Source of the DNA: Clostridium scatologenes
GTDB taxonomy: Bacteria > Bacillota > Clostridia > Clostridiales > Clostridiaceae
Assembly: GCF_000968375.1 (NCBI RefSeq)
Contig: NZ_CP009933.1
Span: forward strand, 1,674,001-1,738,000
Direction: 5' to 3'
Length of the DNA stretch: 64,000 nucleotides
Program-made: the position numbers and the translations under genes
Shown here: in pieces, positions 44,651-53,762 of the stretch
Numbering within the stretch: position 1 is the stretch's first letter
Layout: the number at the start of each line of letters is the position of its first letter
The notes under the pieces: model-generated
Seen by the model: only the letters and a program-made list of their open reading frames with translations
What the model was told of the DNA's origin: nothing
The model's database searches: none

Positions 44651-44739
44651 GAGGACAATTTACAAAGACAGTATTGTATCGCTTAATTAAAACTATATCT
44701 ATATACAGTAACTATATGTATAATAAGATTTCATAAAAA

Positions 44740-44785
44740 ATAGGTTTTACTACTATGATATAATTTCTAAAATAGTAAAACCTAT
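44740..44785. terminator. Bidirectional terminator between yjjP-type gene and opp operon
   Basis: ATAGGTTTTACTA (44740-44752) and TAGTAAAACCTAT (44773-44785) are perfect arms, flanked by A and T runs, between convergent transcripts. Confidence 0.85.
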
Positions 44786-44798
44786 ATATTTTTTATAT

Positions 44799-45752
44799 CT
44801 ATATAATATGACATGCCACAAAATGATCTTTTTCTACTTCTTTAAATTCTGGCGTTTTTTCCTTACACTCGGACTTTGCAAACCTACATCTTGAAGCAAA
44901 CCTACAACCAGATTTAGTATTTATTGGACTTAGAACCTCACCCTCAAGCATTATTCTATTCCTCTCTTTTTCAATTTTAGGGTCAGGGATAGGAATCGCT
45001 GAAAGTAGTGCTTTTGTATATGGATGAATTGGCTTTTCATATAATTCATGACTAGAAGCCAATTCCACTATCTTTCCTAAATACATAACGCCAACTCTAT
45101 CAGATATATGCTTAACCATTGAAAGATCATGAGCAATGAACAAATATGTTAGTTCCAACTCATTTTGAAGTTTAATTAAAAGATTAACTACTTGAGCTTG
45201 TATTGAAACATCAAGAGCTGATATTGGTTCATCACATACTATAAATTGGGGATTTATAATAAGTGCTCTAGCTATTCCTATTCTTTGTCTTTGTCCTCCT
45301 GAAAATTCATGTGGAAATCTAGATGCATGTTCCTTATTTAGTCCAACTAAATTTAAAGCTTCATATATCTTTTCCATTCTTTCTTTTCCTCTATAAATAT
45401 TATGTATATCTATTCCTTCACCAATTATATCTCCAACTGTCATCCTTGGATTTAAAGATGCATATGGATCTTGAAATATCATTTGTGCTTTTTTTGTAAA
45501 ATCTACTTTTTCTTTTCTCTTTAATTTATGAATATCAACACCTTCAAATAGAACTTCACCTTCTGTTGCAGAATAAAGTCCTAAAACCGTTCTTCCACAA
45601 GTTGTTTTTCCGCATCCTGATTCTCCAACAAGCCCTAAAGTCTCACCCTTTTTTATATTAAAGCTTACATCATCTACTGCTTTAAGCACAGACCCTTTTC
45701 CTACATTAAAATATTTCTTAAGATTTTTTATTTCTATTATATTTTCATTCAT
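44799..45752 (-). CDS. oppF: Oligopeptide ABC importer ATPase OppF
   Basis: 317 residues with GGGGGC in the end of oppD as ribosome binding site. Walker A GESGCGKTT, signature FSGGQRQRIGIARAL, Walker B FIVCDEPISALDVS and switch IAHDLS are intact. The C-terminal cysteine motif (CRFASRCRFAKSECKEKTPEF) is the 4Fe-4S-type tail seen in OppD/OppF ATPases. It is last in the order oppA-oppB-oppC-oppD-oppF and is separated from oppD by one base. Confidence 0.93.
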   Translation of the reverse strand: MNENIIEIKNLKKYFNVGKGSVLKAVDDVSFNIKKGETLGLVGESGCGKTTCGRTVLGLYSATEGEVLFEGVDIHKLKRKEKVDFTKKAQMIFQDPYASLNPRMTVGDIIGEGIDIHNIYRGKERMEKIYEALNLVGLNKEHASRFPHEFSGGQRQRIGIARALIINPQFIVCDEPISALDVSIQAQVVNLLIKLQNELELTYLFIAHDLSMVKHISDRVGVMYLGKIVELASSHELYEKPIHPYTKALLSAIPIPDPKIEKERNRIMLEGEVLSPINTKSGCRFASRCRFAKSECKEKTPEFKEVEKDHFVACHII

Positions 45753-45753
45753 A

Positions 45754-46776
45754 CTATTTTGCCCCCTTGTTTGATAATAATGGATATTCTACTTTAGGTG
45801 CATCAGGGTGTTGCAGCCAACAAGCTACTTCATGAGTTTCACTAACCTTTGTATATTCTGGCAACTCTTCTTTACATATCTGCATACAATATTCACATCT
45901 AGAAGCAAACGCACAGCCTATAGGTGGCTTTAATAAATCTGGAGGAGTTCCTTGTATTGAATAAAGTTTGTCTTTATGTGCAGTATCTAATCTAGGGACA
46001 GATTGTAAAAGTGCCCAAGTATATGGATGCTGTCCATTATAAAATATTTCATCTGTTAAACCTCTTTCAATTATTTTACCTGCGTACATTACCTGTATTC
46101 TATGAGCTATATCTGCAACTACTCCTAAATCGTGAGTAATCATTAATACTGCTGTTCCATATTTATCTTGAAGTTCTTTTATAAGATCTATTATTTGGGC
46201 TTGTATTGTAACATCCAATGCTGTAGTTGGTTCATCAGCAATTAAAATTTTAGGATTACAAGCAAGTGCAATAGCTATCATAACTCTTTGTCTCATACCA
46301 CCTGAAAATTCATGTGGATACTGATTAACTCTTTTATCGGCATTAGGTATATTAACTACCTTTAACATCTTTTCAGCTTCTTTTAGTGCTTCAGCTTTTT
46401 TCATTTTCCTGTGTATAATTAAACTTTCTGCAATTTGATTACCAACTTTAGTGGTGGGATTTAAAGATGTCATAGGATCCTGAAATATCATGCTTATTTC
46501 CTCTCCTCGCATCTTTCTTAATTCTTCTTTAGACATATCTAAAATACTTTTACCATTAAGTATTATTTCTGATCCTTTTTTTATTTCACCTGGTGGAGTT
46601 TGTATTAGTTTCATTAAAGATTTAGCTGTTACAGTTTTACCACAACCTGACTCTCCAACTACAGCTAATGTTTCACCCTTATTCAAATAAAAATCCACTC
46701 CTCTAACAGATTGAACTTCACCTGCATAAGTATGATATGACACCCTTAAATTTTTAACTTCTAAAACCCTTTCCAT
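45754..46776 (-). CDS. oppD: Oligopeptide ABC importer ATPase OppD
   Basis: 340 residues behind GGAGGT. Walker A GESGCGKTV, Q-loop FQDPMTSLNP, signature FSGGMRQRVMIAIAL, Walker B LIADEPTTALDVT and switch MITHDLG. The C-terminal tail carries the cysteine group CAFASRCEYCMQICKEELPEY. It forms a heterodimer with OppF. 17 bases separate it from oppC. Confidence 0.93.
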   Translation of the reverse strand: MERVLEVKNLRVSYHTYAGEVQSVRGVDFYLNKGETLAVVGESGCGKTVTAKSLMKLIQTPPGEIKKGSEIILNGKSILDMSKEELRKMRGEEISMIFQDPMTSLNPTTKVGNQIAESLIIHRKMKKAEALKEAEKMLKVVNIPNADKRVNQYPHEFSGGMRQRVMIAIALACNPKILIADEPTTALDVTIQAQIIDLIKELQDKYGTAVLMITHDLGVVADIAHRIQVMYAGKIIERGLTDEIFYNGQHPYTWALLQSVPRLDTAHKDKLYSIQGTPPDLLKPPIGCAFASRCEYCMQICKEELPEYTKVSETHEVACWLQHPDAPKVEYPLLSNKGAK

Positions 46777-46793
46777 ATTCTTCTTACCTCCAA

Positions 46794-47711
46794 TTATTGA
46801 CGTAATCTTGGATCTAGTGCATCTCTTAATCCATCTCCTAAAAGGTTAAATGATAACATAGTCAAACTTATAAATAATGATGGAAAGAAAAGCTGCTCTG
46901 GATAAAACATTAAATACTGCTGAGCTGATGAAGCTATAGCTCCCCAACTTGTATTTGGCGATTGTATTCCAAGACCTATAAAACTTAAAAATGCTTCACC
47001 AAATATAAAAGAAGGTACATCAAAAGTTATAGCAACAATAATAACTCCTATGGTATTAGGAAGTAAATGTTTAAGTATAATTCTAAGTGAACTAGCTCCA
47101 AGTGCCTGTGCTGCCAATACATATTCCTGTTCTTTTATTTGAAGAACCTGTCCTCTTATAAGTCTTGCCATGCCAACCCAACCTGTAATTGTCATTGCAA
47201 TTATAAGTGCCATCATACCTTTTCCTAAAATTAAGGATAACAAAACTACAACTAATAAATATGGTATACTTGCAAGTACTTCTATAATTCTCATCATTAT
47301 AATATCTATTTTTCCACCAAAATATCCTGCAATACCTCCGTATAAAACTCCAACTGTAGCATCTATGAGTGCACCTAATAAACCTATTATTAAAGATACT
47401 CTACCACCTTTGCATATTCTTGCAAACATATCTCTTCCTAAATCATCAGTTCCAAAATAATGTTGTGCATTTGGTCCTTGATTTACTATACTGTGATCCA
47501 CTGAATAATACTTATAAGGAGTTAAATAAGGACCTATAATGCATAAAATTGCTATTATACTCAGTATTATCAAAGAAAGTATGGCAACCTTATTTTGCTT
47601 TAATCTCCTCCATGCATCTTGCCAATATGTTATATTAGGTCTTACTATAGTTTCACCTTCACTATTGCTGTAACCTATAATTTTAAACTTTTCTTTTCTT
47701 AACTCATCCAT
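46794..47711 (-). CDS. oppC: Oligopeptide ABC importer permease OppC
   Basis: 305 residues with six membrane helices; the soluble N-terminal segment and DHSIVNQGPNAQHYFGTDDLGRD (HYFGTDDLGRDMFARI) are the OppC/DppC hallmark. The EAA coupling loop reads AAQALGASSLRIILKHLLPN. It pairs with OppB as the translocation channel. 14 bases after oppB. Confidence 0.93.
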   Translation of the reverse strand: MDELRKEKFKIIGYSNSEGETIVRPNITYWQDAWRRLKQNKVAILSLIILSIIAILCIIGPYLTPYKYYSVDHSIVNQGPNAQHYFGTDDLGRDMFARICKGGRVSLIIGLLGALIDATVGVLYGGIAGYFGGKIDIIMMRIIEVLASIPYLLVVVLLSLILGKGMMALIIAMTITGWVGMARLIRGQVLQIKEQEYVLAAQALGASSLRIILKHLLPNTIGVIIVAITFDVPSFIFGEAFLSFIGLGIQSPNTSWGAIASSAQQYLMFYPEQLFFPSLFISLTMLSFNLLGDGLRDALDPRLRQ

Positions 47712-47725
47712 ATATACTCTTCCCC

Positions 47726-48658
47726 CTATCTCTTTGCACCATCAACTCTTATTCTTGGATCAGCTAGTGCATAAAGAATATCTACTATAAGAAGTGCCAA
47801 TATATATAGTGCAGCATAAAAAATAGTCATTCCCATAATCATAGTGAAATCTCTATTACTTATACTTGTTACAAAATTTGATCCAAGTCCTGGTATTGAA
47901 AAAATAGTTTCTATAACAAAAGAACCTGTTAATATTGCTGCTATTTGTGGTCCTAATATTGTTATAGCAGGAAGTATAGCATTTCGTATTATATGCTTCC
48001 ATATTAAATTAAACTCTGACACACCTTTAGCCCTAGCTGTAAGTATATAATCTTGTCCTATTACTTCTAGGCAACTTGTTCTCATATACCTTGCATATGT
48101 TGCAACAGCTGCAAAGCTTAGCGCAATAGATGGCAACACTGAAAATTTAAATCCCCCCCACCCCGTAGTTGGTAATAATGTTGCTTTAACAGTTAAGAAA
48201 TATTGAAGCAATGCTGCAAGTACAAAGCTAGGTATAGATACTCCTAAAAGTGCTATAAATATTACTATATAATCTGGGCTTTTATTCCTATTGAAAGCTG
48301 CAATAACTCCTAAAGTTATTCCTATAACAAATCCCATAGCTATTGCTTGTAATCCAATCTGTCCCGTTACTGGTAACTGTTTTCTTATCTCATCTTTTAC
48401 ACTTCTACCTGGATTGGTAAGTGATTCACCAAAATCACCCTTAACTAAATTTTTTAAATAAACTACATACTGCTGTGACACTGGTTTGTCTAGTCCATAC
48501 TTGGAATAATAATTTGCTTTTACTTCTGCTGGAAGTTCTCTTGCTAAACCAGATAGAGGATCTCCTGGCATTTTATGCATTAATACAAAAGTAACTGTTA
48601 TAACTACCCATAGAGTTATAAACATATATCCTATTCTTTTAAGAATAAATTTAAACAT
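47726..48658 (-). CDS. oppB: Oligopeptide ABC importer permease OppB
   Basis: 310 residues, six helices, GGAGGT before the ATG. It has the OppB start MFKFILKRIGYMFITLWVVI, the segment MHKMPGDPLSG, and the EAA loop TARAKGVSEFNLIWKHIIRN. It follows oppA by 227 AT-rich bases, so binding protein and membrane parts may be separately regulated or processed. Confidence 0.93.
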   Translation of the reverse strand: MFKFILKRIGYMFITLWVVITVTFVLMHKMPGDPLSGLARELPAEVKANYYSKYGLDKPVSQQYVVYLKNLVKGDFGESLTNPGRSVKDEIRKQLPVTGQIGLQAIAMGFVIGITLGVIAAFNRNKSPDYIVIFIALLGVSIPSFVLAALLQYFLTVKATLLPTTGWGGFKFSVLPSIALSFAAVATYARYMRTSCLEVIGQDYILTARAKGVSEFNLIWKHIIRNAILPAITILGPQIAAILTGSFVIETIFSIPGLGSNFVTSISNRDFTMIMGMTIFYAALYILALLIVDILYALADPRIRVDGAKR

Positions 48659-48885
48659 TTTTTACCTCCATACAAATTATAAAATAAAGTATAAATAATT
48701 TATTTATATATAATATATTGTATAGTTATAAAATAATTTCATTTAAGATTTAAGCAAAGATCAAATGTTTATATCTAGTTTAATAATAAGTATTATTTTG
48801 CAACATATATAAGTACATTATAATCTTCACTTAAATCAAATTTCATTTTACTAAATTTTTCATTATACTCAATTACAATTTATCT

Positions 48886-50571
48886 TTAATTAGCATCTCT
48901 TCCTGAAGTATAGGCATATTTAAATTCAACTGGTGAACCAAATGATGGAAACTGTATATCTTTAACATAATTCTTTACATAAAATGTCTTTATTCTATAA
49001 TCTTCTGGAGCCAGTGGTGCTTCATTAACAAGTATTTCTTCTGCTTCTTTAAATGCTTCAAATCTAACCTTTTGATCCATAGTTTTTGATGCTTTTTCTA
49101 TAAGTGCATCATATTTTGCATTTGACCAGCTAGTATGATTCATATCTGCATTTGCTGTCATCCACATGTCAAACATTGTCATAGGATCATCATAATCAGC
49201 GCTCCAAGCCATAGCTGCAAGTTGATAATGAGCTTTTCTTGTTTTGTCTTGAAATATTGCCCAATCCATATAGTCTATTTTTACTTTACAACCTAAAACA
49301 TTTTGCAAGTTTTGCTGTTTCAATTCTTGCATTTGCTTTGCATTAGCATCTCCTGATCCAGATGCACTTATAGTAACTGTAAGTTTCGACGTATCAGGAT
49401 CCATTCCCAATTCTTTTAAACCTTCTGAAAGTAATGCCTTAGGATCTTTTACTTGCTCTTTCAATTTTTTTAGAGGCTCGTTTCCTACTTTCTTTCTAAA
49501 TTCTTCATCTCCTATTTTAATTCCAGGAGAGCAAAATGCATAAAATGCTTTTCTTGTCTTTGGATATAATACCTTTTCTTGATTTTCTCTATCTATTGCC
49601 AATGAAAATGCCTGTCTTACTTTCACATTTGAAAATAACTTATCTTTAGTATTAAAAAAACTATAATCTGTACTTGGATCCTTTCCAGTTACATATGTTA
49701 AATCCTTTTTAGTGTCTAACTTAGAAATCCACTCTTTCTTTTCTACCTCACACTCATCAATAGAACCATTGTATATTTCATTCATTCTAGCTTGAGTATC
49801 TGGTATAATTTTTAAATGTACTTTATATGCTTTAACTTTATCTTTATCCCAATAATTGGGATTCTTTTCTAATTCCATTTTGTTCTTGTGAACCCAAGAT
49901 TTCACCACAAAAGGACCAGAGCAAGCAGTATTAGCATCTGAACCATATTTATCTCCATTCTTCTCAACTACATCTTTTCTCTCAGGTACAAATACTCTAA
50001 AATAAGTTGTCTTTAAAAAATAAGCACAAGGACTTGCAAGCTTTATTTCCAATGTTTTGTCATCTAAAGCTTTTATTCCTACATCTTCTGCCTTTACTTG
50101 ACTCTTACTATATTCTTTTGCGTTTTTAATCGGATAAAGCAAATACGCATACTGTGATGCAGTATTAGGGTCTAAAGTTCTTTTTATGGAATATTCGTAA
50201 TCTTGTGCTTTTACTTCTTGACCATCTGACCATTTGTTGTTTCTTAATTTAAATGTCCAAGTAAGTCCATCTTCAGATGTTTTCCAGCTTTCAGCACCTG
50301 CGGGTTTAATAACTTCCTTTTCATTTTCAAGCTCACATCTAGTTAATGCTTCTTGGGTATCTGTTATAACTATATTACTATATCTATCTGTAGCCCTTGA
50401 TGGATCTATTGACTTTGGTTCATCTCTTAAAACAAGATTTAAATGTTGGTCTTTATCCATTTTTGCATTTGACCCTTGAGTTTGCTGACTGTTCCCTCCA
50501 CACCCAACAAATCCAGTAGTTGATACTATCATTGCTGTTAATAGAAACACCATTAATTTTCTGCTTTTCAA
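48886..50571 (-). CDS. oppA: Oligopeptide-binding lipoprotein OppA
   Basis: 561 residues with a TTG start after AAGGGGG. The lipoprotein signal ends in FVGC (Cys24), followed by a Gly/Ser/Gln linker. The family 5 solute-binding signature is LVLRDEPKSIDPSRATD, then WTFKLRNNKWSDGQEVKAQD and AFSLAIDRENQ. It is anchored outside the membrane and captures peptides for OppBCDF. A TATAAT (complement of 50619-50624) about 50 bases upstream is a candidate -10 box. Confidence 0.93.
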   Translation of the reverse strand: MKSRKLMVFLLTAMIVSTTGFVGCGGNSQQTQGSNAKMDKDQHLNLVLRDEPKSIDPSRATDRYSNIVITDTQEALTRCELENEKEVIKPAGAESWKTSEDGLTWTFKLRNNKWSDGQEVKAQDYEYSIKRTLDPNTASQYAYLLYPIKNAKEYSKSQVKAEDVGIKALDDKTLEIKLASPCAYFLKTTYFRVFVPERKDVVEKNGDKYGSDANTACSGPFVVKSWVHKNKMELEKNPNYWDKDKVKAYKVHLKIIPDTQARMNEIYNGSIDECEVEKKEWISKLDTKKDLTYVTGKDPSTDYSFFNTKDKLFSNVKVRQAFSLAIDRENQEKVLYPKTRKAFYAFCSPGIKIGDEEFRKKVGNEPLKKLKEQVKDPKALLSEGLKELGMDPDTSKLTVTISASGSGDANAKQMQELKQQNLQNVLGCKVKIDYMDWAIFQDKTRKAHYQLAAMAWSADYDDPMTMFDMWMTANADMNHTSWSNAKYDALIEKASKTMDQKVRFEAFKEAEEILVNEAPLAPEDYRIKTFYVKNYVKDIQFPSFGSPVEFKYAYTSGRDAN

Positions 50572-50997
50572 TTTAATTCCCCCTTACTTTTATTGCAAAT
50601 ATATAATTAGAAAATTCTATTATACATTCAATCTATAGTATGCAAAATAAATAATTTTCAGCAAATTCCAAATATAGTATATTTTATGTTTTACTATTTA
50701 TTTTATTCTTTGTGAATTTGTGTTAATAAATTTTACTTTTATGATTCTTCATGACTTATTTGTAATCTGTAAATATTAAGAGAATCAAAATACTACTTTC
50801 TTAATATAACGTGTAAATTACTATCTAATTTGTTATTTTTACGTTCTACAATTATAGTTTTTGATTTTTTTAATTGTTTTGAAGCCATTTTACTTTTAAA
50901 TAAAAAATTTTGCTTGTTTTTATTTAAAATTTAAAGGTGGCATAACTCTTTCGAAATTGATGCCACCCCGTTTATATTGAATTTTTATTAAAATTTG
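50572..50997. other. 426-base intergenic stretch
   Basis: The right-hand part of the oppA leader (50572-50660) holds its ribosome binding site and a TATAAT -10 candidate on the minus strand. The pdaA terminator lies at 50936-50967. The middle is very AT-rich with no gene, riboswitch or T-box motif that I can recognise. Confidence 0.55.
50936..50967 (-). terminator. Terminator of the pdaA-type gene
   Basis: GGTGGCAT (50936-50943) pairs with ATGCCACC (50960-50967), 30 bases beyond the stop at 50998, followed by a T-rich tract on the minus strand. Confidence 0.75.
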
Positions 50998-51921
50998 TTA
51001 GTTTGGAAGTTCATCTAAAGTTTTAAATTCATATCCTTTACTCCTCCATTCTTTGATCAAACTATCTAAAATACTAGCATTAGTTTTAGACATAGCATGA
51101 AGTAAGCAAATCATACCATTGCGTGTATTCTTCAAAAGAAGTGCTTTAGATTTTTCGGGATCAGGTTGCTTATTTGCATCATAATCTTGATGTGCAAGAG
51201 CAAAAAATATAGATTTATAGCCAAGCTTTTGAGTATAATAAAGAGACAATTCACTAAAAGTACCTTCCGGTGGTCTGAAATATTTTGACATCTTACATCC
51301 AGGAATACTATTTACTACAGACTCTACTCCAGTAATTTCATCATCAAAAGCTTTTTCATTTTTAAATGTAGGCATAGATTTATGGTGTACAGAGTGATTT
51401 CCTATTATATGTCCTTCAGCCTTAATTCTCTTTAATAAACTAGCATTTGGAACTCCTTTAAAGCTACCAGTTGCAAATGGCTTAGTTACAAAGAAAGCCG
51501 CATGTACATTATTCTTCTTTAATGTATCTAAAATACTAGATGTATAACCATTTTCATAACCTTCATCGAAAGTAAGATAAATAATTTTTTTTGAATTATC
51601 TCCAAAAGCATATCCCTTATATTTTGATAATAGTGGTGCATTATCTCTTGGTGAATACATCCATGACCAAGATATAGCTTTAGTACTAAGTGATGAAACA
51701 TCTGATAACACTAAAGGAGTAAAATATTTTTCTTTAATTTCAGATTTATCAGTTTCTTTTTGTTTATTTTCAGAACTTTTATTAGTAGAATTATTATTTT
51801 TATCATTCATGGTAGTTTCATTTTTGTTCTCCGTATTTTTTGATGCATTTTTATTTACTGTTCCACATCCTGAAAAAAATAAAACTAAAGCCATACATAA
51901 GGCTAAGTTCTTTTTAATCAA
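50998..51921 (-). CDS. Polysaccharide deacetylase, PdaA-like lipoprotein
   Basis: 307 residues with a TTG start behind GGAGGG. The lipoprotein signal ends in FSGC (Cys19), then comes a long Asn/Lys/Ser-rich linker to residue 65. NodB motifs are complete: TFDEGYENGYT, GNHSVHH, RPPEGTFS and a C-terminal LLHAMSK. The TFDEGYE variant and SWSWMYSPRDN before it are typical of PdaA, which deacetylates N-acetylmuramic acid so that muramic-lactam can form in spore cortex. A sporulation role is therefore likely. I could not identify a sigma-G promoter with confidence. Confidence 0.87.
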   Translation of the reverse strand: MIKKNLALCMALVLFFSGCGTVNKNASKNTENKNETTMNDKNNNSTNKSSENKQKETDKSEIKEKYFTPLVLSDVSSLSTKAISWSWMYSPRDNAPLLSKYKGYAFGDNSKKIIYLTFDEGYENGYTSSILDTLKKNNVHAAFFVTKPFATGSFKGVPNASLLKRIKAEGHIIGNHSVHHKSMPTFKNEKAFDDEITGVESVVNSIPGCKMSKYFRPPEGTFSELSLYYTQKLGYKSIFFALAHQDYDANKQPDPEKSKALLLKNTRNGMICLLHAMSKTNASILDSLIKEWRSKGYEFKTLDELPN

Positions 51922-52257
51922 TTTTATCCCTCCAAATATCTGTCATATTACAGCATTTTAAAGCTTTTTATTGTACTCCATATGTAAATTTAATTTTTAA
52001 ATTAATTAATAAAAATGCTATTACAACTATTATAACAGAAAATTACAATATATTTCCAAAAACTTTTAAATTTCAATCTTCAATAAAAAATTTCTTAAAA
52101 TTTGTCTTAAATTTAATTTCTTAATTTTAAATATATCTAAGAAAAAAATAACCATAGTACCAAATATCTATTCTTAATAATACATATAAATAATTAAGAG
52201 GTGCTTGATACACCTCATTTTTATTAATGAATTTTCCTCACACTTTTCTTAATGTAA
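51922..52257. other. 336-base intergenic stretch
   Basis: It contains the promoter region of the pdaA-type gene (a TATAAT near 52030 on the minus strand) and, at 52198-52216, the hairpin that follows the stay-green-type gene. The rest is AT-rich without recognisable elements. Confidence 0.5.
52198..52216. terminator. Short terminator hairpin after the stay-green-type gene
   Basis: GAGGTG (52198-52203) and CACCTC (52211-52216) with a 7-base loop; the better T run is on the plus strand (ATTTTTATT). Confidence 0.6.
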
Positions 52258-52704
52258 TTACAAATAGTCTTTGGGCATTCCAAAGTATTTTATATTATTA
52301 TATTGTGGATAGACAGATTCAAATCTAACTATTATTGGTGATTTTTTTAGAACTGGATGTATTTCAAAAAATTTTCTATCGCCATAACAAATTGCTTCTA
52401 AAGCTAATGGTAATTCTCTTACAAAGATTTTATACCTTAAAGCAGCTTTATTCTTGTTGTTTTCACCTCCAACATAACAAAATACATTTAGAACATACTG
52501 ATTGTTTACAAATTTCCATTCTGCTAATACTTCATCCCTTTGAGCTGTTATGTTTTCATAAGCATATGTTAACCCTATTACTAAAAAAAGTTCTGCTGTT
52601 TTATCCGAATGCGTTAATGTATATCTCCTTAGTATAATTGGACCTACACTATTAACTCCATCCTTAAACTTTACAAAAAGCTTTTCTGGATTTAATTTTT
52701 TCAA
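52258..52704 (-). CDS. Bacterial stay-green (SGR) family protein, putative Mg-dechelatase homologue
   Basis: About 148 residues. I prefer the TTG at 52702-52704, nine bases after AAGGA; an ATG three codons upstream touches that site. The whole chain follows the plant SGR domain: RRYTLTHSDKTAELFLVIG, then QRDEVLAEWKF, LRYKIFVRELPLALEAI, YGD, FF, HPVLKKSPIIVRF and YPQYN. Plant SGR removes magnesium from chlorophyll a; bacterial homologues with dechelatase activity have been described in non-photosynthetic bacteria. The natural substrate in an anaerobe without chlorophyll is unknown. It is divergent from the AraC gene (145 bases). Confidence 0.88.
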   Translation of the reverse strand: MKKLNPEKLFVKFKDGVNSVGPIILRRYTLTHSDKTAELFLVIGLTYAYENITAQRDEVLAEWKFVNNQYVLNVFCYVGGENNKNKAALRYKIFVRELPLALEAICYGDRKFFEIHPVLKKSPIIVRFESVYPQYNNIKYFGMPKDYL

Positions 52705-52848
52705 AATTATCATTCCTTATAATAGCTCTCTTTACTATAATATTAAATTAATCTTTAACTGTGCAAATTGAATAATTTAAATATACATTATATAATGTGT
52801 TCAAAGCACAAGACACAAAACTATAAGTTTATAAATAGGAGACATATT

Positions 52849-53685
52849 ATGGACAAGAATAATCTTTATTTTCATATTCATTATTGTAATCACAGAGAAA
52901 CATATGAGGATTGGAAACGGAAACATAAGAAAAAGATTGCTAGAAAAATCAATCACCATGAACTCTTACTTGTAACTGGTGGTAAAGGTTACATATCAAC
53001 TGAAAACAAAGAATTCTTTGTAGAGAAAGGAATGTTATTTTATTTAAAACCTGATATTTTTCATTCAATAGAACCAAATTTAAGTGAACCACTTACCTTT
53101 TTATCAGTTCATTTTAGCTTTATTTGTGTAAATTTTTGTAATGATAAATGGAATTTATCTAATGAAATTGAATATTTAAAATTTCCTATAATGCAGAAGT
53201 TTAAAAATTACTATCCTCTTTTCCATATATTTAAAAAACTTGTTGAAACATGGAGTACAAAGTTACCTGATTACGAATTTTCCTGCAAAATAATTCTTGA
53301 AGAGCTTTTGTTAGAAATATATGATAATTTAAAAAGACAAGATACAAATTATTCATCAACTCTTAAAGTAGAAAAAATTATAAAATACTTACATGAAAAT
53401 ATAAATAAATCCATTACATTAAAAGAATTATCAGATCTTGTTTCTCTTTCTCCTAGCTATCTCTCAAGGACATTTAAGGATACAACAGGATATTCAATAA
53501 TTGAATTTTTTAATAGGATGAAAATAGATAAGGCTGAAGCACTAATTATAGTTGGTGACAAAAAAATCAAAGAAATTTCTGAGCTTATAGGTTTTAAGGA
53601 TGAATTTTACTTTAGTAGACTGTTTAAAAAAATCAAAGGTATAAGCCCTAAAGAATTTTACAACAAAAATGTCCATGAATATTAA
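52849..53685 (+). CDS. AraC-family transcriptional regulator
   Basis: About 278 residues from the ATG at 52849 (MDKNNLYFHIHY), seven bases after GGAG. An N-terminal cupin-like sensor (about 1-120: HHELLLVTGGKGYIS, VEKGMLFYLKPDIFHS) is followed by a C-terminal double helix-turn-helix (KSITLKELSDLVSLSPSYLSRTFK and IKEISELIGFKDEFYFSRLFKK, each read as one helix pair). It lies between the divergent stay-green-type gene and the MFS exporter that follows by 78 bases. It probably controls one or both in response to a small molecule. Confidence 0.88.
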   Translation: MDKNNLYFHIHYCNHRETYEDWKRKHKKKIARKINHHELLLVTGGKGYISTENKEFFVEKGMLFYLKPDIFHSIEPNLSEPLTFLSVHFSFICVNFCNDKWNLSNEIEYLKFPIMQKFKNYYPLFHIFKKLVETWSTKLPDYEFSCKIILEELLLEIYDNLKRQDTNYSSTLKVEKIIKYLHENINKSITLKELSDLVSLSPSYLSRTFKDTTGYSIIEFFNRMKIDKAEALIIVGDKKIKEISELIGFKDEFYFSRLFKKIKGISPKEFYNKNVHEY

Positions 53686-53762
53686 AATATTTCATGTAAT
53701 TAAGCCTTCTTTAAGCTTATAATTAAAATATAATTGTTAATTGCGAAAGAAGGTTGACACTA

